Assembly (NCBI RefSeq): GCF_015706575.1
Contig: NW_024037059.1
Location: forward strand, 32,002,129-32,066,128
Direction of reading: 5' to 3'
Source: Patiria miniata
Taxonomy: Eukaryota; Echinodermata; Asteroidea; Valvatida; Asterinidae
Length of the DNA stretch: 64,000 bases
Shown: positions 57,101 through 64,000 of the stretch, one piece after another
Numbering within the stretch: position 1 is the first letter of the stretch
Layout: each line of letters begins with the position of its first letter
Program-made: the position numbers and the translations under genes
The notes under the pieces: generated by a model
What the model was told of the DNA's origin: nothing
Databases searched by the model: none
The model's input: only the letters and a program-made list of their open reading frames with translations

Positions 57101-60100
57101 GATGATAACTTGAGTTAGAAATGTTGTTTGGGGGTTGTAACTTCAGTAGGGGGTTGCCCTTAGGAGTAGGCAAGTTGGAATTGGTTTTGGGGTCAAAAGG
57201 TCAAAGGTCAAGGTCACTGTGGTGAGTTAAAGATCAATGGTTTCCGAATGATAACTTGAGTTAGAAATCACATTTTGCTGTCTAACTTCGGTAGGGGGTT
57301 GCCCTTGGGTACAGGCAAGTTGGGATTAGTTTTGGGGTCAAAGGGTCAAGGTCAAGGTCAAAGTGGTGAGTTAAAGGTACATGGTTTCCAGATGGTAACT
57401 TGAGTTAGAAATGAAATTTTGGTGTCTTACTTTGGTACGGGGTTGCCCTTGAGAGTAGGCAAGTTGGGATTGGTTTTGGGGTCAAAAGGTCAAAGGTCAA
57501 GGTCACCGTGGTGCGTTAAAGGTAAATGGTTTCCGGATGATAACTAGAGTTAGAAATAAAATTTTGGTGTCTAACTTCGGTAGGGGGTTTCCATTGATCT
57601 CCATATACACAGACTGGATAGGACATCGCGCCGTGTTTGTGCACGAATGCGCGGCCGAACAATGGCGGCGCGTTTACTGTCAGACGGGTAAACGCGCATT
57701 GTGTTTTCACTTTGTTTACTTTGGAAAATGGATTATTGAGTGAAACTTTTCTTACAGGAGGGAGTTCAAGCGCTCCTCCAAAACAATCTTTAAAAAAAAT
57801 AATAACTGAACGATGAAGAGTTACCCTCAATCCCTCCAAACAGCTTTTCCACACTTTCTTGATATACACTTTCTTATTATGCATTTTCGAAATTCAAGAA
57901 CCCCCCTTTCCTTTTCCCTTATTTTTTTTAAAAATCCCTCCTCCTCCCAAAAATGATTGTAAATAAATTGCCATTTCACTTTTGGCAGATTGGTCATTAG
58001 AGCCCACTGAATTACTCCGTCAATAAACTGAATAATTGTATTAATAATATGCTGAAATGACATCATATTTTTTTAACTGAACACTCACACGAGAAATTGT
58101 ATGGAGATTCATTCAAATGATTGATATATTTATTAAAAAACCTGAACATAAACCAATTACAATCTAAAAGGTAAAAAAACTTAATTTTACAAAGTAATCA
58201 GTAAAAACTTCTTCCCGTCCCTAGATTGATCAGGGAATGACATCGTTCACCTCTTGTGATATTGTGTGAAAGGAGATGAACTACAAACCAAAATAGTACC
58301 ATACTAATTTTGTCAAAGAATAATTCAAGCTACGCACGGTCTTGTTTACAATTAAATGTTTAGCTATACTTCTGAAAATAAATATAATTACTTGAAAGTG
58401 TAATGGGAATCGTTTTTGTGAGCGAATATGATGGTATATATAAGTTATGGCTATAGCTAGTAATCTTATATAACGGCGTACACAACATAATTTTAAACCG
58501 TATAAGTACTCATTGCTTTCTTCACCACATGCAAACTGTCAATAAATGTGACAGTCATCTTGGGAGCACATAAAAATACTTGCGTTGAACTCCACAGCTT
58601 CTTTCCAAAAACAAAATCAATCAATGTTAACAGTTCCACATCGTAAGATTTGATTAAGTCAAACTCTCAAATGCCTATCGCACGTTCCATTCAGTGCATG
58701 ATACAGTCGATTCCATCCCTCCGTGAAGTTCTCCATTTTCGTCCGGCTCGGTCATGCAGCAGTGTTTTTGCTATGGCTTTGCTGAAGTTCTTTGTTTGAT
58801 TATGAAGGTCAATCGGCCAGTTGTGCAGTAAGTTAAGTGCAGTAAACCATCTCCTCGGTTTCTCTTTATAAAGAAAAAATAATAGAAACATTTCGGTAGG
58901 CGTTAAGCCAAGGTAGCTCTACTGAGTGGAGGCTGCGCTGGAACTTCGGTACCCTCCGTACAAGCTTGTACGGAGGGTGCTGAAGTTCCAGCGCTCCACT
59001 CAGTAGAGCTAAAGCCAAGGCAGACATAATTCAATCAGATTTTGCATATAAAAGTTGTAAAAGTTATTCGAATAAACTATTTTAAACATGTCAACTTTTG
59101 TTCATTGCCATTGCCGGGTCAGTCATGCACGTTTAGGCCTATGTCTTAAAAAAAACATGGATGGCGACCAGCATGACAGGCCTAGATCGCATGGAATTTG
59201 AACAGAATATCTCGCTAGCTACCACACCGGCCTCCTTCCCCTCAAACTCAGAGCGTCAACATTAACGATATTATAAATTTGCTTTGTCATTCCCATGTTC
59301 ATATTCCTCCATGCCATGTTGTAAAGGCCTCGTTAAAAAAAACCTTACTTGTGAATAGTTGTCCTATTCTTCAACGTTCCCTACTTTCCGACTCCAGCAA
59401 TCTAATGCTGCGCACACCTTGACTATACTCCTCGTCGATTTTGATCAATTTAGATCTCTGTTTCTTTAATTCTTTCAAAAATGACAAAGAAACCGAAGAA
59501 AACCCAACTTCATTTTGTAATCCTCCGTTCGAAAGTGTACACAACTCGAATGCGAAATTGTGTTCTTTACCCTTTTTAAAAAACGCGCGCGCGGACGCAC
59601 GTTCGTACGCGATGTCCTATCCAGTCTGTGTATATGGAGATCAATGGGGGTTTCCCATTGGTACAGGCATGTTGGGACTGGTTCTGGGGTCAAAGGTCAA
59701 GGTCACCATGTTGAGTTAAAAGTTAATGGTTTCTGGATAACTTGACTCTGGCTGAGGGGTTTCAACAGCAACACTGTTATTTTTTTTTTTAGAGTACTTG
59801 TACTCATACTCATACTCGTACTCAAATGTCAAAGTACTTGTACTTGAAATGACGGTACTCATAGTATCATACTTGGGCAGCAAAGTACTCGTTCTCGACA
59901 TTGAAATTGTACTCGATCATCAAGGTACTAGCTGGTACTCAAATAGGAGTACTAAAAACAAATGGTATAGCTTGATTTACAACGGCCTTATTGTATCGAT
60001 GCTTTCAGTTTGAAATGGTTGATTGGCTTTTCGAGAAATCGAAGTTTCCTGACTTTCTTCTGTGCACGTCAGGACAAACACAATAAGCCTCTGTACTAAT

Positions 60101-61920
60101 GACGTCACACTTTGTTTACATGGAGCCAGTGGGGCCCACTGTCCACTGAGCACCATAGGAAAACACACGTAAACAAAGTGTGACGTCATTTGTACAGAGG
60201 CTTATTAACAGCTAGCAGTGACTGGGTCTGACTAGGCCTGGGCCAATTACGCACAATGACCCATTTGCCATATGTAGGAACAATTTGCTCTTTTAACGCT
60301 TTCGCCATTGGCATGCAGAGCCTTGGTCTGGCAACTTTTCGCAATAGATATAGCCGATTCAGTGATTCCCGTGTCGGGGTTCAGATCACTGAACCAGCTA
60401 TTTTTATTGTGTAAAGTTGCCAGAACGAGACCCTGCATGCCCATGGCAGAGTGTGAAAAGAGCGAATGGTCAATCATGTACGTGAAGCGCCGAGATGTTC
60501 CTCAAATGGTCGTTTGATTAACTTGGGTGATTGCAGCAAGGCCGTTTTCTGAAGCCCTTTGGGCTCCCTATCCGGATCCAGCCCCATTGCCAATATGCAT
60601 GAATGGAGAAAGAGACGGATCGAAGCCGGGCCCCCTAGTCTAGTTCTGGTGTCAGGCCCACAGGCCTAAGATTGTCACGTCGGGGAAGCAGACTATATGC
60701 GTAGTACACATATATGTTACCACGAATATGACACATTGCACGTTGTATGTACCGTCCACATTCACTTGTCAAAAATTGTCGGCCTGTGAAGAATTTGTGG
60801 CACTTTGTGTCTAAGTTGTAACTCGTTTTGACGAAAATCATGAAATTTGTCATCTGAATACAAGTACTCGTACTCGGAAGTACCAGTACTCGTACTCGTA
60901 CTCGGAAGTACCAGTATTCCGTATGGCTGTGTGAAAAGGGCTGCGGTTGGGATTGGAATCATTTGCCTGGCTATCAGTCATCATGGCAAGACCTCAGTTT
61001 AATGCTCAAGGGCAAATGATTCCTATCCCAAATCACATCAACCCTTTTTTTTCACAACTTGCAGGATTTTACATATCTTACATAACACAGCACTGAAATT
61101 GATTAAGGCGAGGAACTTGGTCACATTGTCCAAAAATGTTGCAATCAATGGACCATTGTGCAGTGATGCGTGATGGAAATGAAATGAAACTCTTGGGGGG
61201 TTTGGCCAAGTATAAGAAGTATCTGCGCAATTAAAAAAAAATTAAATTTATTTTGTGCTTTGTCATTATTTCAAAAATAGTCAGACGAACACGTTTTTTG
61301 GGACATAATGTATATAGTTGTAAGGCGGGTTGATACTTTATGCAATAGGGTAAGCGAAGTGAATTTCATGACGTCAAAAAGTTTCATTGCTACTGTAGTA
61401 AATATCCATATGAATTCTTTTCGCGCTGAAATTGATGTGAAGTATAAACCAGCATTACATGCAAGTAAGAAAAACATGTCCAACTAACAACCAGCAGAAT
61501 TTGGTCCAATTGAAAATGTATGTCTTTACATGTATGAATCAATACAATCACACAGTGCTCGATAGTTTGGAGTAGTATAGGGAGTAATCAGTAGGTTGGT
61601 TTGAGATGGTGCAGAGACTAATGGATTAATGGTTAAGTTGAGAAAGCAGTCAGCTTCTAAAATTTGGACAGATTTCATCTTTTAAAGAAATACTTAAAGT
61701 TTAGTAAGAACCGACATACATTTATAGGGGGTAGACCAAAACCGAAAGAAAGTCACACCCATTTACCCAGTGTTTGCAGTGGAACAAATGTATATTTGGT
61801 TGTTTGTATGTGCCATTATAATTAATGATTTTTTCATATGTCGTTTTTTCACAGAGACTAACAGAAAATATTGAAAAACATTCACCATCTTTGGAAAGAA
61901 ATGCACAGTACATCAAAGAG
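39010..61920 (+). CDS. USP14: USP14 proteasome-associated deubiquitinase, seven internal exons
   Basis: The coding exons are 39010-39185, 40894-40998, 43557-43660, 50402-50594, 53369-53517, 55280-55394 and 61855-61920, all with GT/AG borders and compatible phases. USP14 binds the 26S proteasome base through its N-terminal ubiquitin-like domain and trims ubiquitin chains from substrates. The first exons give the UBL (VNVKWGKEKF, FALTGVQPERQKVMLKGATL). The third carries the catalytic Cys box (NLGNTCYLNSTVQCLHSIPE). The fourth-fifth junction forms the QQDANECW motif. A short N-terminal exon (about six residues) was not found upstream, and the His box and C-terminus are beyond the window. The introns are large (up to 6.7 kb) and transposon-filled. 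Identification is very secure. Confidence 0.97.
39413..39920. mobile_element. TTAA miniature element, family 1, copy 4
   Basis: A 508-bp element with ends agctatagtccatcatttgc and gatggactgtagct, flanked by TTAA at 39409-39412 and 39921-39924. Here the internal palindrome is decayed (cgatgattcttaagcaccg). It is in a USP14 intron. Confidence 0.92.
39960..40057. mobile_element. 98-bp hairpin in USP14 intron
   Basis: ttcacaagatactaagtg pairs with cacttagtatcttgtgaa, extended outward by aaatattttg/caaaatattt. The centre is aaacattaaatgttt. Target duplication not clear. Confidence 0.8.
40159..40810. repeat. Two tandem copies of a palindromic ~350-bp unit
   Basis: Copy A (40159-40508) and copy B (40509-40810) each start atcttcaagsaaac and contain ccatgrcaacaa, gcgacattccagctgcatg and caagtttgcttgaagat, then a second inverted block (ttatcacgc-cctcgtgg to tccactcgcgctcgc). 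The start and the tgcttgaagat segment are inverted repeats. No coding signal. Confidence 0.75.
40894..40998 (+). CDS. USP14: USP14 exon: end of UBL and linker
   Basis: The acceptor is atgaag before 40894 and the donor is gtacgt at 40999. The exon has 35 codons, GITFLVMGSAEALPEAPSEK and TLFMEDMTEEQLASA, close to human GSADALPEEPSAKTVFVEDM. Confidence 0.96.
41355..41375. repeat. (CACG)n microsatellite
   Basis: About five copies of cacg/gcac. Confidence 0.85.
41499..43345 (+). mobile_element. 144-bp tandem-repeat element, locus 2 (USP14 intron), interrupted
   Basis: It starts in a degraded left end (tattgtcatcgcctacagcg), with a (GTCT)n and (GTCC)-rich stretch, and holds about four 144-bp units with the aggtcaaaggtcaaggtca core. 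The right end is ggctgaggggtttcaacagc plus the hairpin and T tract. A hAT-like element (42271-43178) splits one unit. Confidence 0.85.
42271..43178. mobile_element. hAT-like element inside the 144-bp repeat, locus 2
   Basis: The ends are catagctgccaac and gttggcagcta, splitting the host phrase gttgggattggttttgggg. The flanks tgggattg (42263-42270) and tggcattg (43179-43186) match at 7 of 8. It is about 908 bp with a long T-rich tract at 42961-43005 and no transposase. Confidence 0.85.
43557..43660 (+). CDS. USP14: USP14 exon: catalytic Cys box
   Basis: The acceptor is ccatag at 43551-43556 and the donor is gtaaca at 43661. The exon encodes FELSAGLANLGNTCYLNSTV and QCLHSIPELRDSLK. The nucleophile cysteine codon TGC is at 43596-43598. 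Human has CGLTNLGNTCYMN; here a serine-alanine pair replaces the preceding PC. Confidence 0.96.
43877..43908. repeat. 32-bp perfect hairpin
   Basis: catgtaggtgtcaat pairs with attgacacctacatg across the two central bases. Confidence 0.85.
44120..45044. mobile_element. hAT-like element with 8-bp flanking duplication
   Basis: The ends are agggccaatgattttccg and cagaaaatcattggccct. The flanks are acgtgatt (44112-44119) and acgtgatg (45045-45052), 7 of 8 identical. Repeated acggaa motifs occur near both ends (acggaaaacgga; gaaacggaatt). 925 bp without transposase. It lies at the border of the TGACGTCA-rich repeat. Confidence 0.85.
45047..45595. repeat. TGACGTCA-rich repeat, left part
   Basis: Units of about 120-150 bp contain taccaactttcaacccaatc, tggagatataggccttcaaa and clustered gatgacgtcatcatg-type palindromes. 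The array continues at 47277 after a hAT insertion. Full CRE palindromes occur near 45052, 45336, 45357, 45479, 45500 and 45511. Confidence 0.8.
45596..47276. mobile_element. hAT-like element, 1.7 kb, perfect 8-bp target duplication
   Basis: gtgacgtc is present at 45588-45595 and 47277-47284, so the target was itself a CRE-like site. The ends are cagggttgtagccacgccag and ggcctggtgacaaccctg. The element contains a MITE at 45833-46036 and G/C homopolymers at 47093-47152. No intact transposase frame was recognised. Confidence 0.92.
45833..46036. mobile_element. 204-bp MITE, copy 2 (nested in the hAT)
   Basis: The same perfect inverted ends as 36051-36252 and about 98% identity to it. The near-identity implies recent mobility compared with the decayed LINE pieces. 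Confidence 0.93.
47277..47880. repeat. TGACGTCA-rich repeat, right part
   Basis: A continuation of 45047-45595: ttcaaccccatcggacctgt, ggagatataggccttcaaaa and palindromes near 47428, 47555, 47574 and 47759 recur with the same unit organisation. Confidence 0.8.
47881..49400. other. USP14 intron, unassigned
   Basis: It includes a perfect ggctgtttcggc-agt-tgccgaaacagcc hairpin at 47959-47987 and a direct repeat of tgtggagacgtat (48533, 48564). No exon recognised; the remainder is not assignable to a repeat family by eye. Confidence 0.5.
49401..49889. mobile_element. TTAA miniature element, family 2, copy 3
   Basis: The ends are agggaatgtacaacatttgc and gcaaatgttgtatactccct, with TTAA at 49397-49400 and 49890-49893. 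489 bp, same orientation as 10961-11256 and without its deletion. Confidence 0.9.
49975..50332 (-). mobile_element. tRNA-derived SINE with ATT tail, copy 2
   Basis: Minus strand from 50332: gtggtctcgtggttaaggg and gtgggttcgagtcc boxes, then ccttgggcaaggcactttg and an (ATT)n tail at 49976-49988. It ends only about 70 bp before the next USP14 exon. Confidence 0.88.
50402..50594 (+). CDS. USP14: USP14 exon: catalytic-domain helices
   Basis: The acceptor is gccatag ending at 50401 and the donor is gtaaat at 50595. The exon encodes FDGHINPSMVSVQPAESITA, AMRELFSAMEKATDGIQPIF and LLQLLHLAFPQFAEKTEHGV ending LQQQ. Human: LLQFLHMAFPQFAEKGEQGQ. Confidence 0.96.
50787..50957 (-). mobile_element. SINE fragment with tRNA-like head
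   Basis: Minus strand from 50957: ttggtggtcgagtggtaag (A-box) and cgtgggttcagtcccac (B-box), then gtaacacactgagtatacag. A partial inverted duplicate of the head (gcactagaaagtaggaggtc) follows at 50955-50990. Confidence 0.7.
51000..52617. other. USP14 intron, unassigned
   Basis: An imperfect hairpin lies at 51362-51428 (gagaatacactcg to cgtgtattctc). No exon or bounded element recognised otherwise. Confidence 0.5.
52618..52758. mobile_element. 141-bp foldback element
   Basis: The inner arms aacactctgtttaagaccgg and ccggtcttaaacagagtgtt are perfect, outer arms imperfect (gggaataattgtgtg; cacatatttattccc). The loop is about 12 bp. Confidence 0.85.
53369..53517 (+). CDS. USP14: USP14 exon: QQDANECW motif
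   Basis: The acceptor is tctcctag at 53361-53368 and the donor is gtagaa at 53518. The exon encodes DANECWVQLVRLLQQQLTVN, a polar linker (TNGENQPTDGASASKK) and GFIDQYFGGKFDS. It matches human DANECWIQMMRVLQQKL and SLIDQFFGVEFE. Confidence 0.96.
53855..54300. mobile_element. GTACTC-rich element, uninterrupted copy
   Basis: It starts cagtgttgtagtactcat and is rich in gtactcg repeats. Blocks such as tttcagtttgaaatggtt, ctgggcctgggccaattt and tttgccatatgtg follow. It aligns with 56938-60530 once the three insertions there are removed, so it serves as an empty-site reference. The right end is not defined. The tip resembles hAT. Confidence 0.82.
55280..55394 (+). CDS. USP14: USP14 exon
   Basis: The acceptor is cctttcag at 55272-55279 and the donor is gtaaga at 55395. 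The exon encodes LKCVEAPEEEASKSTEQFLQ and LSCFISQDVKYLHTGLKN, matching human MKCTESEEEEVTKG and LQLSCFINQEVKYLFTGLK. Confidence 0.96.
55540..55772. mobile_element. hAT-like MITE, perfect 8-bp target duplication
   Basis: cctggaag occurs at 55532-55539 and 55773-55780. The ends are caggcccagtttatcc and aatcaggccctg. The 233-bp interior contains repeated ggcctac motifs. Confidence 0.92.
57593..59645. mobile_element. Mutator-like element with 10-bp target duplication
   Basis: gggggtttcc occurs at 57583-57592 and 59646-59655; removing the element and one copy restores the host phrase. The inverted ends are about 38 bp and perfect, beginning attgatctccatatacacag. The GC-rich subterminal parts contain gcgcggc and acgcgcg runs. 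The 2.05-kb interior has no recognisable transposase and carries a 98-bp palindrome. Confidence 0.9.
58914..59011. mobile_element. 98-bp near-perfect palindrome with 9-bp target duplication
   Basis: aagccaagg is at 58905-58913 and 59012-59020. The arms begin tagctctactgagtggag and meet at aagctt, with about three mismatches or gaps. The element consists almost entirely of terminal inverted repeat. Confidence 0.93.
60085..60203. mobile_element. 119-bp hairpin insertion with CRE in each arm
   Basis: The 35-bp arms (aagcctctgtactaatgacg, tcacactttgtttac and complement) have one mismatch. Compared with 54160-54175 (cacaattaacag), the insertion is precise, with at most a 2-base (AT) duplication. 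Each arm has tgacgtca. Confidence 0.88.
60286..60465. mobile_element. ~180-bp foldback insertion
   Basis: The arms of about 60 bp start tgctcttttaacgctttcgc and its imperfect complement, including ggcatgcag and ctggcaactttncncaata. It is absent from the corresponding place in the copy at 54265 (acaattgccaatcatg). The target duplication is short or unclear. Confidence 0.78.
60864..60915. repeat. GTACTCGTACTC tandem stretch
   Basis: Two copies of gtactcggaagtaccagta with intervening gtactc repeats. Possibly related to the GTACTC-rich element. Confidence 0.7.
60916..61854. other. USP14 intron, unassigned
   Basis: A short inverted pair (gggattggaatcatttgcct; gcaaatgattcctatcccaa) brackets 60949-61032. 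Nothing else recognised. Confidence 0.5.
61855..61920 (+). CDS. USP14: USP14 exon, last in window
   Basis: The acceptor is ttcacag ending at 61854 and the donor is gtaaga at 61921. The exon has 22 codons, RLTENIEKHSPSLERNAQYI plus KE, matching human RLQEEITKQSPTLQRNALYI KS. The remaining catalytic domain with the His box is beyond the window. Confidence 0.95.
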
Positions 61921-63660
61921 GTAAGAAAGGCCCTAAATAACACAAAACAAACATAATCTGAAAACTGTTCACTTTTACGGTAGAAAGAAAACAGTGGTAC
62001 CTGGTACTTGACATTTTGAAAGACTCGAATACGTACACTGTAGATCTCAATAAAAAGCGCTACAAGAGATGAAAACGTGACCGACAACAAATGTGAAGAA
62101 AACGTTTTCAGTGTGCATCATTTAGCTGTTGCATTCACTTCTTAACGAGTAGTACGTGCAATGATGTTCACACTCGCTCCCAGTTGTTGTTACATTGTGA
62201 AATGCTATGCACACACGGAAAAATGAGGTTGAAAACATGAATAACAAGTTGCTATCTTTCCAAATGTTAATCACACAGCTGTCCAGTGTTCTAGCCAGGC
62301 ATCAAATAGCGCTAGCACCTGCTACCCTTTCGGAAATAAGCGCTATGCTTCAATCGCGCCGCTACGCTACCGCTAAAATTTGGGTTGCGAAAAAAAAAAA
62401 TCTGCTTCCAATTCTCTTTGAACACCGGCCGTATGACACAGCGAAAAAAAACGATCCAACCGAACGTACCCCATACGATACCCCTACCGTGATGCTGTGC
62501 CATTCCTATGAACATAATACGTACGCGCATTCGCTATGAAAGCAATAAGCACGTGCTGTTTTGTGCTGCGTAGATACAGCGCTACGTACGGATGTACGTG
62601 TCACCAACATGTCACGTACAGAGCGCTCTGTGGCCCACACCATTTTGCGTTATCGGGTGTGCTTTCCTAAGGTCAATATTTACAAGCATTTCAATTGTTT
62701 CAAAATTACAAATAACACTTTTTATCAAGTCCGAAACATTTCGCTGTTCGAAAATAAGTTCTTCAACGTCAAAAAAAACATAATTTTTCGTAAAGGATTT
62801 ATTCGAGAAATGTAAAACTCCAACGAAAGGTTAAAGCACCCCTACGATATCAATGGATCACTCCATAAAGATGGCCGCACATGAAGAATTTTTTTTCGAA
62901 GAATGTCGCTATCGAAAAGTTGGATTTTTGACTACTACTCGTTGCTGATAATAACAGTTTGGTAGTAAAAAGGGATCTGTTTGTTCTTAGCACAAAACCA
63001 ATCCACAAGTATTGCAACAATACTGAGGGAAAATTTGGTCGCGTAGTTTGCCGGCGTAGCAGGCGTGGGCTGGCCCGCACGCTGGGCCGGCGGGCTGGCG
63101 GGGCCGGGCCGCGGCTGGGATAGGAAGCAATTCCCGGTGATTATTTCTCATTGTCATTATCTACAATTATATTTTTTACCATAACAAAAATGGTATTTCT
63201 CCTTCACACTGTGTTGTAGCATGTTGAAATTGCAATCGACGACAACTTTTTCTGTATGAGACCTCCATGGTTTTACAATTTCTCTTCCTGCCGATGGTTT
63301 TATTTACAAATTTAAAATCGGAACTACTGCTACAGCAACACTTCAAGGCTTTTTGAAATTGAAACTGGGCTGTCAGTGTCTCATGAGAATGAGATGGTTC
63401 TTATTCCTCCATGTAAAACCTTGTACATGCATGCCTTATTACTCCCTGTTTTAGTTTTAGATTGATTAAATTACACTGACTTCAAACTTGAATTCAATGA
63501 ATAATTACATGAATATGAAATGTTCATGCGATTTGTTCTCGCACTTAATATTGACAAAGTAAATCTCAACTTTTTATAAAACGTTGAGGAACTACTAAAA
63601 ATGGATAAACATCAGAAAGCATCGATCTTGGAACAATTTATCTTCTTCTTCTTCATTCAT
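61921..63660. other. USP14 intron, mostly unassigned
   Basis: A hAT-type tip (cagtgttctagccaggcatc) at 62292 has no matching right end that I could find. The GC-rich stretch 63045-63120 (gggccggcgggctggcgggg) may belong to it. No exon seen. Confidence 0.45.
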
Positions 63661-63840
63661 TCATTTTAATGATGACTTGATGAGTTGGGCCCAACTGTCC
63701 TTGTCGAGCATAGTGTTGGAAAGAGATGGACCACTCAGACCAGTTTCTAGCTCGATGGATGTTTTCAGGGTCATGTTGGGACGACCTTTTTTGTCGAGGG
63801 GCTTCAGGATTCCAGAGGAGAACTTGACTAGCTGGCTCAT
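63661..63840 (-). pseudogene. LINE ORF C-terminal fragment
   Basis: Minus strand, 59 codons and stop: KKGRPNMTLKTSIELETGLS, then LDKDSWAQLIKSSLK. The GRP.....D/E.G......M.DR..W pattern is the usual C-terminus of several non-LTR retrotransposon ORFs. It is followed on the same strand by aatgaatgaatgaagaagaa, a simple-repeat tail. There is a stop just upstream, so it is a 5'-truncated relic. Confidence 0.55.
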
Positions 63841-64000
63841 TATGTCAATTTATACATTGTAAACATGTTCCAAAATTTGCAAACAGAAGAAACTTTACAA
63901 GAGCAAGAGTATCATTGAAACAAATAAAAAAAAAATTCTTATTATTTTAAACACTTCTGCTTAAAAAAAATCAGGGGAAAGTGGCAGGGAATCGCCTCAG

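Larger units (their letters stand above)
56995..59779 (+). mobile_element. 144-bp tandem-repeat element, locus 3 (nested)
   Basis: The left end acacctcagccgagaggctc and the right end ggctgaggggtttcaacagc with aacagcaacactgtt are inserted in a T run of the host repeat (gtacttttt ... tttagagtac). It holds about four units with the aggtcaaaggtcaaggtca core and is split by the element at 57593. Confidence 0.87.
56938..60530. mobile_element. GTACTC-rich element, copy with nested insertions
   Basis: It starts cagtgttgtagtactcgt. Its own sequence is split at 56994/59780 by the 144-bp repeat element, at 60085 by a 119-bp hairpin and at about 60286 by a ~180-bp foldback. Between these the sequence follows the copy at 53855. 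Confidence 0.82.

Noticed and set aside
62292..63120. Complete hAT element from cagtgttctagccaggcatc to the GC-rich block
   Set aside because: No complementary right end or 8-bp duplication was found, so it was left as a one-ended remnant.

Overview
This is eukaryotic, intron-rich animal DNA, most likely from a marine invertebrate. The genes resemble vertebrate orthologues, and the preserved RAB23-BAG2 neighbourhood fits a bilaterian, possibly an invertebrate deuterostome. The species cannot be fixed from the sequence. Three protein-coding genes are recognisable and all are split by introns. RAB23 (+) has its last three coding exons at 286-442, 1614-1780 and 3877-4013. BAG2 (-) is complete in two coding exons at 23038-22621 and 17525-17161. 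USP14 (+) has seven consecutive internal coding exons between 39010 and 61920; its first short exon was not recognised and its 3' half lies beyond the window. RAB23 and BAG2 are convergent neighbours, an arrangement I recall from human chromosome 6.

Most of the remaining sequence is repeats, many with definable ends. They include two families of TTAA-flanked miniature elements (four and three copies), at least seven hAT-like elements (five with perfect or near-perfect 8-bp target duplications), a Mutator-like element with long terminal repeats and a 10-bp target duplication, large foldback elements, very small perfect palindromes with 9-bp target duplications, several tRNA-derived SINEs, and decayed LINE fragments.

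Layout: 1-4.1 kb RAB23 3' half, with a 144-bp tandem-repeat element in its last intron; 4.1-17.1 kb repeat-filled intergenic DNA; 17.1-23.0 kb BAG2, whose only detected intron holds a 1.8-kb 20-bp minisatellite, a palindrome-rich 1.7-kb block and a foldback carrying YY1-like motifs; 23.7-24.8 kb a large foldback with internal arrays; 24.8-38.4 kb LINE, hAT and foldback elements without a recognised gene; 39.0-61.9 kb USP14, whose large introns hold stacked insertions; 61.9-64 kb USP14 intron with a LINE fragment.

The least expected signals are: (i) a mobile 144-bp tandem repeat that carries a DR1-type nuclear-receptor half-site cluster in each unit, present at three loci; (ii) a four-level nest of insertions at 56.9-60.5 kb, with an empty-site copy of the host repeat at 53.9 kb; (iii) a 47-bp hairpin insertion with a 9-10 bp target duplication, with its empty site elsewhere in the window; (iv) two TGACGTCA-rich repeat blocks in a USP14 intron that are one array split by a hAT insertion.
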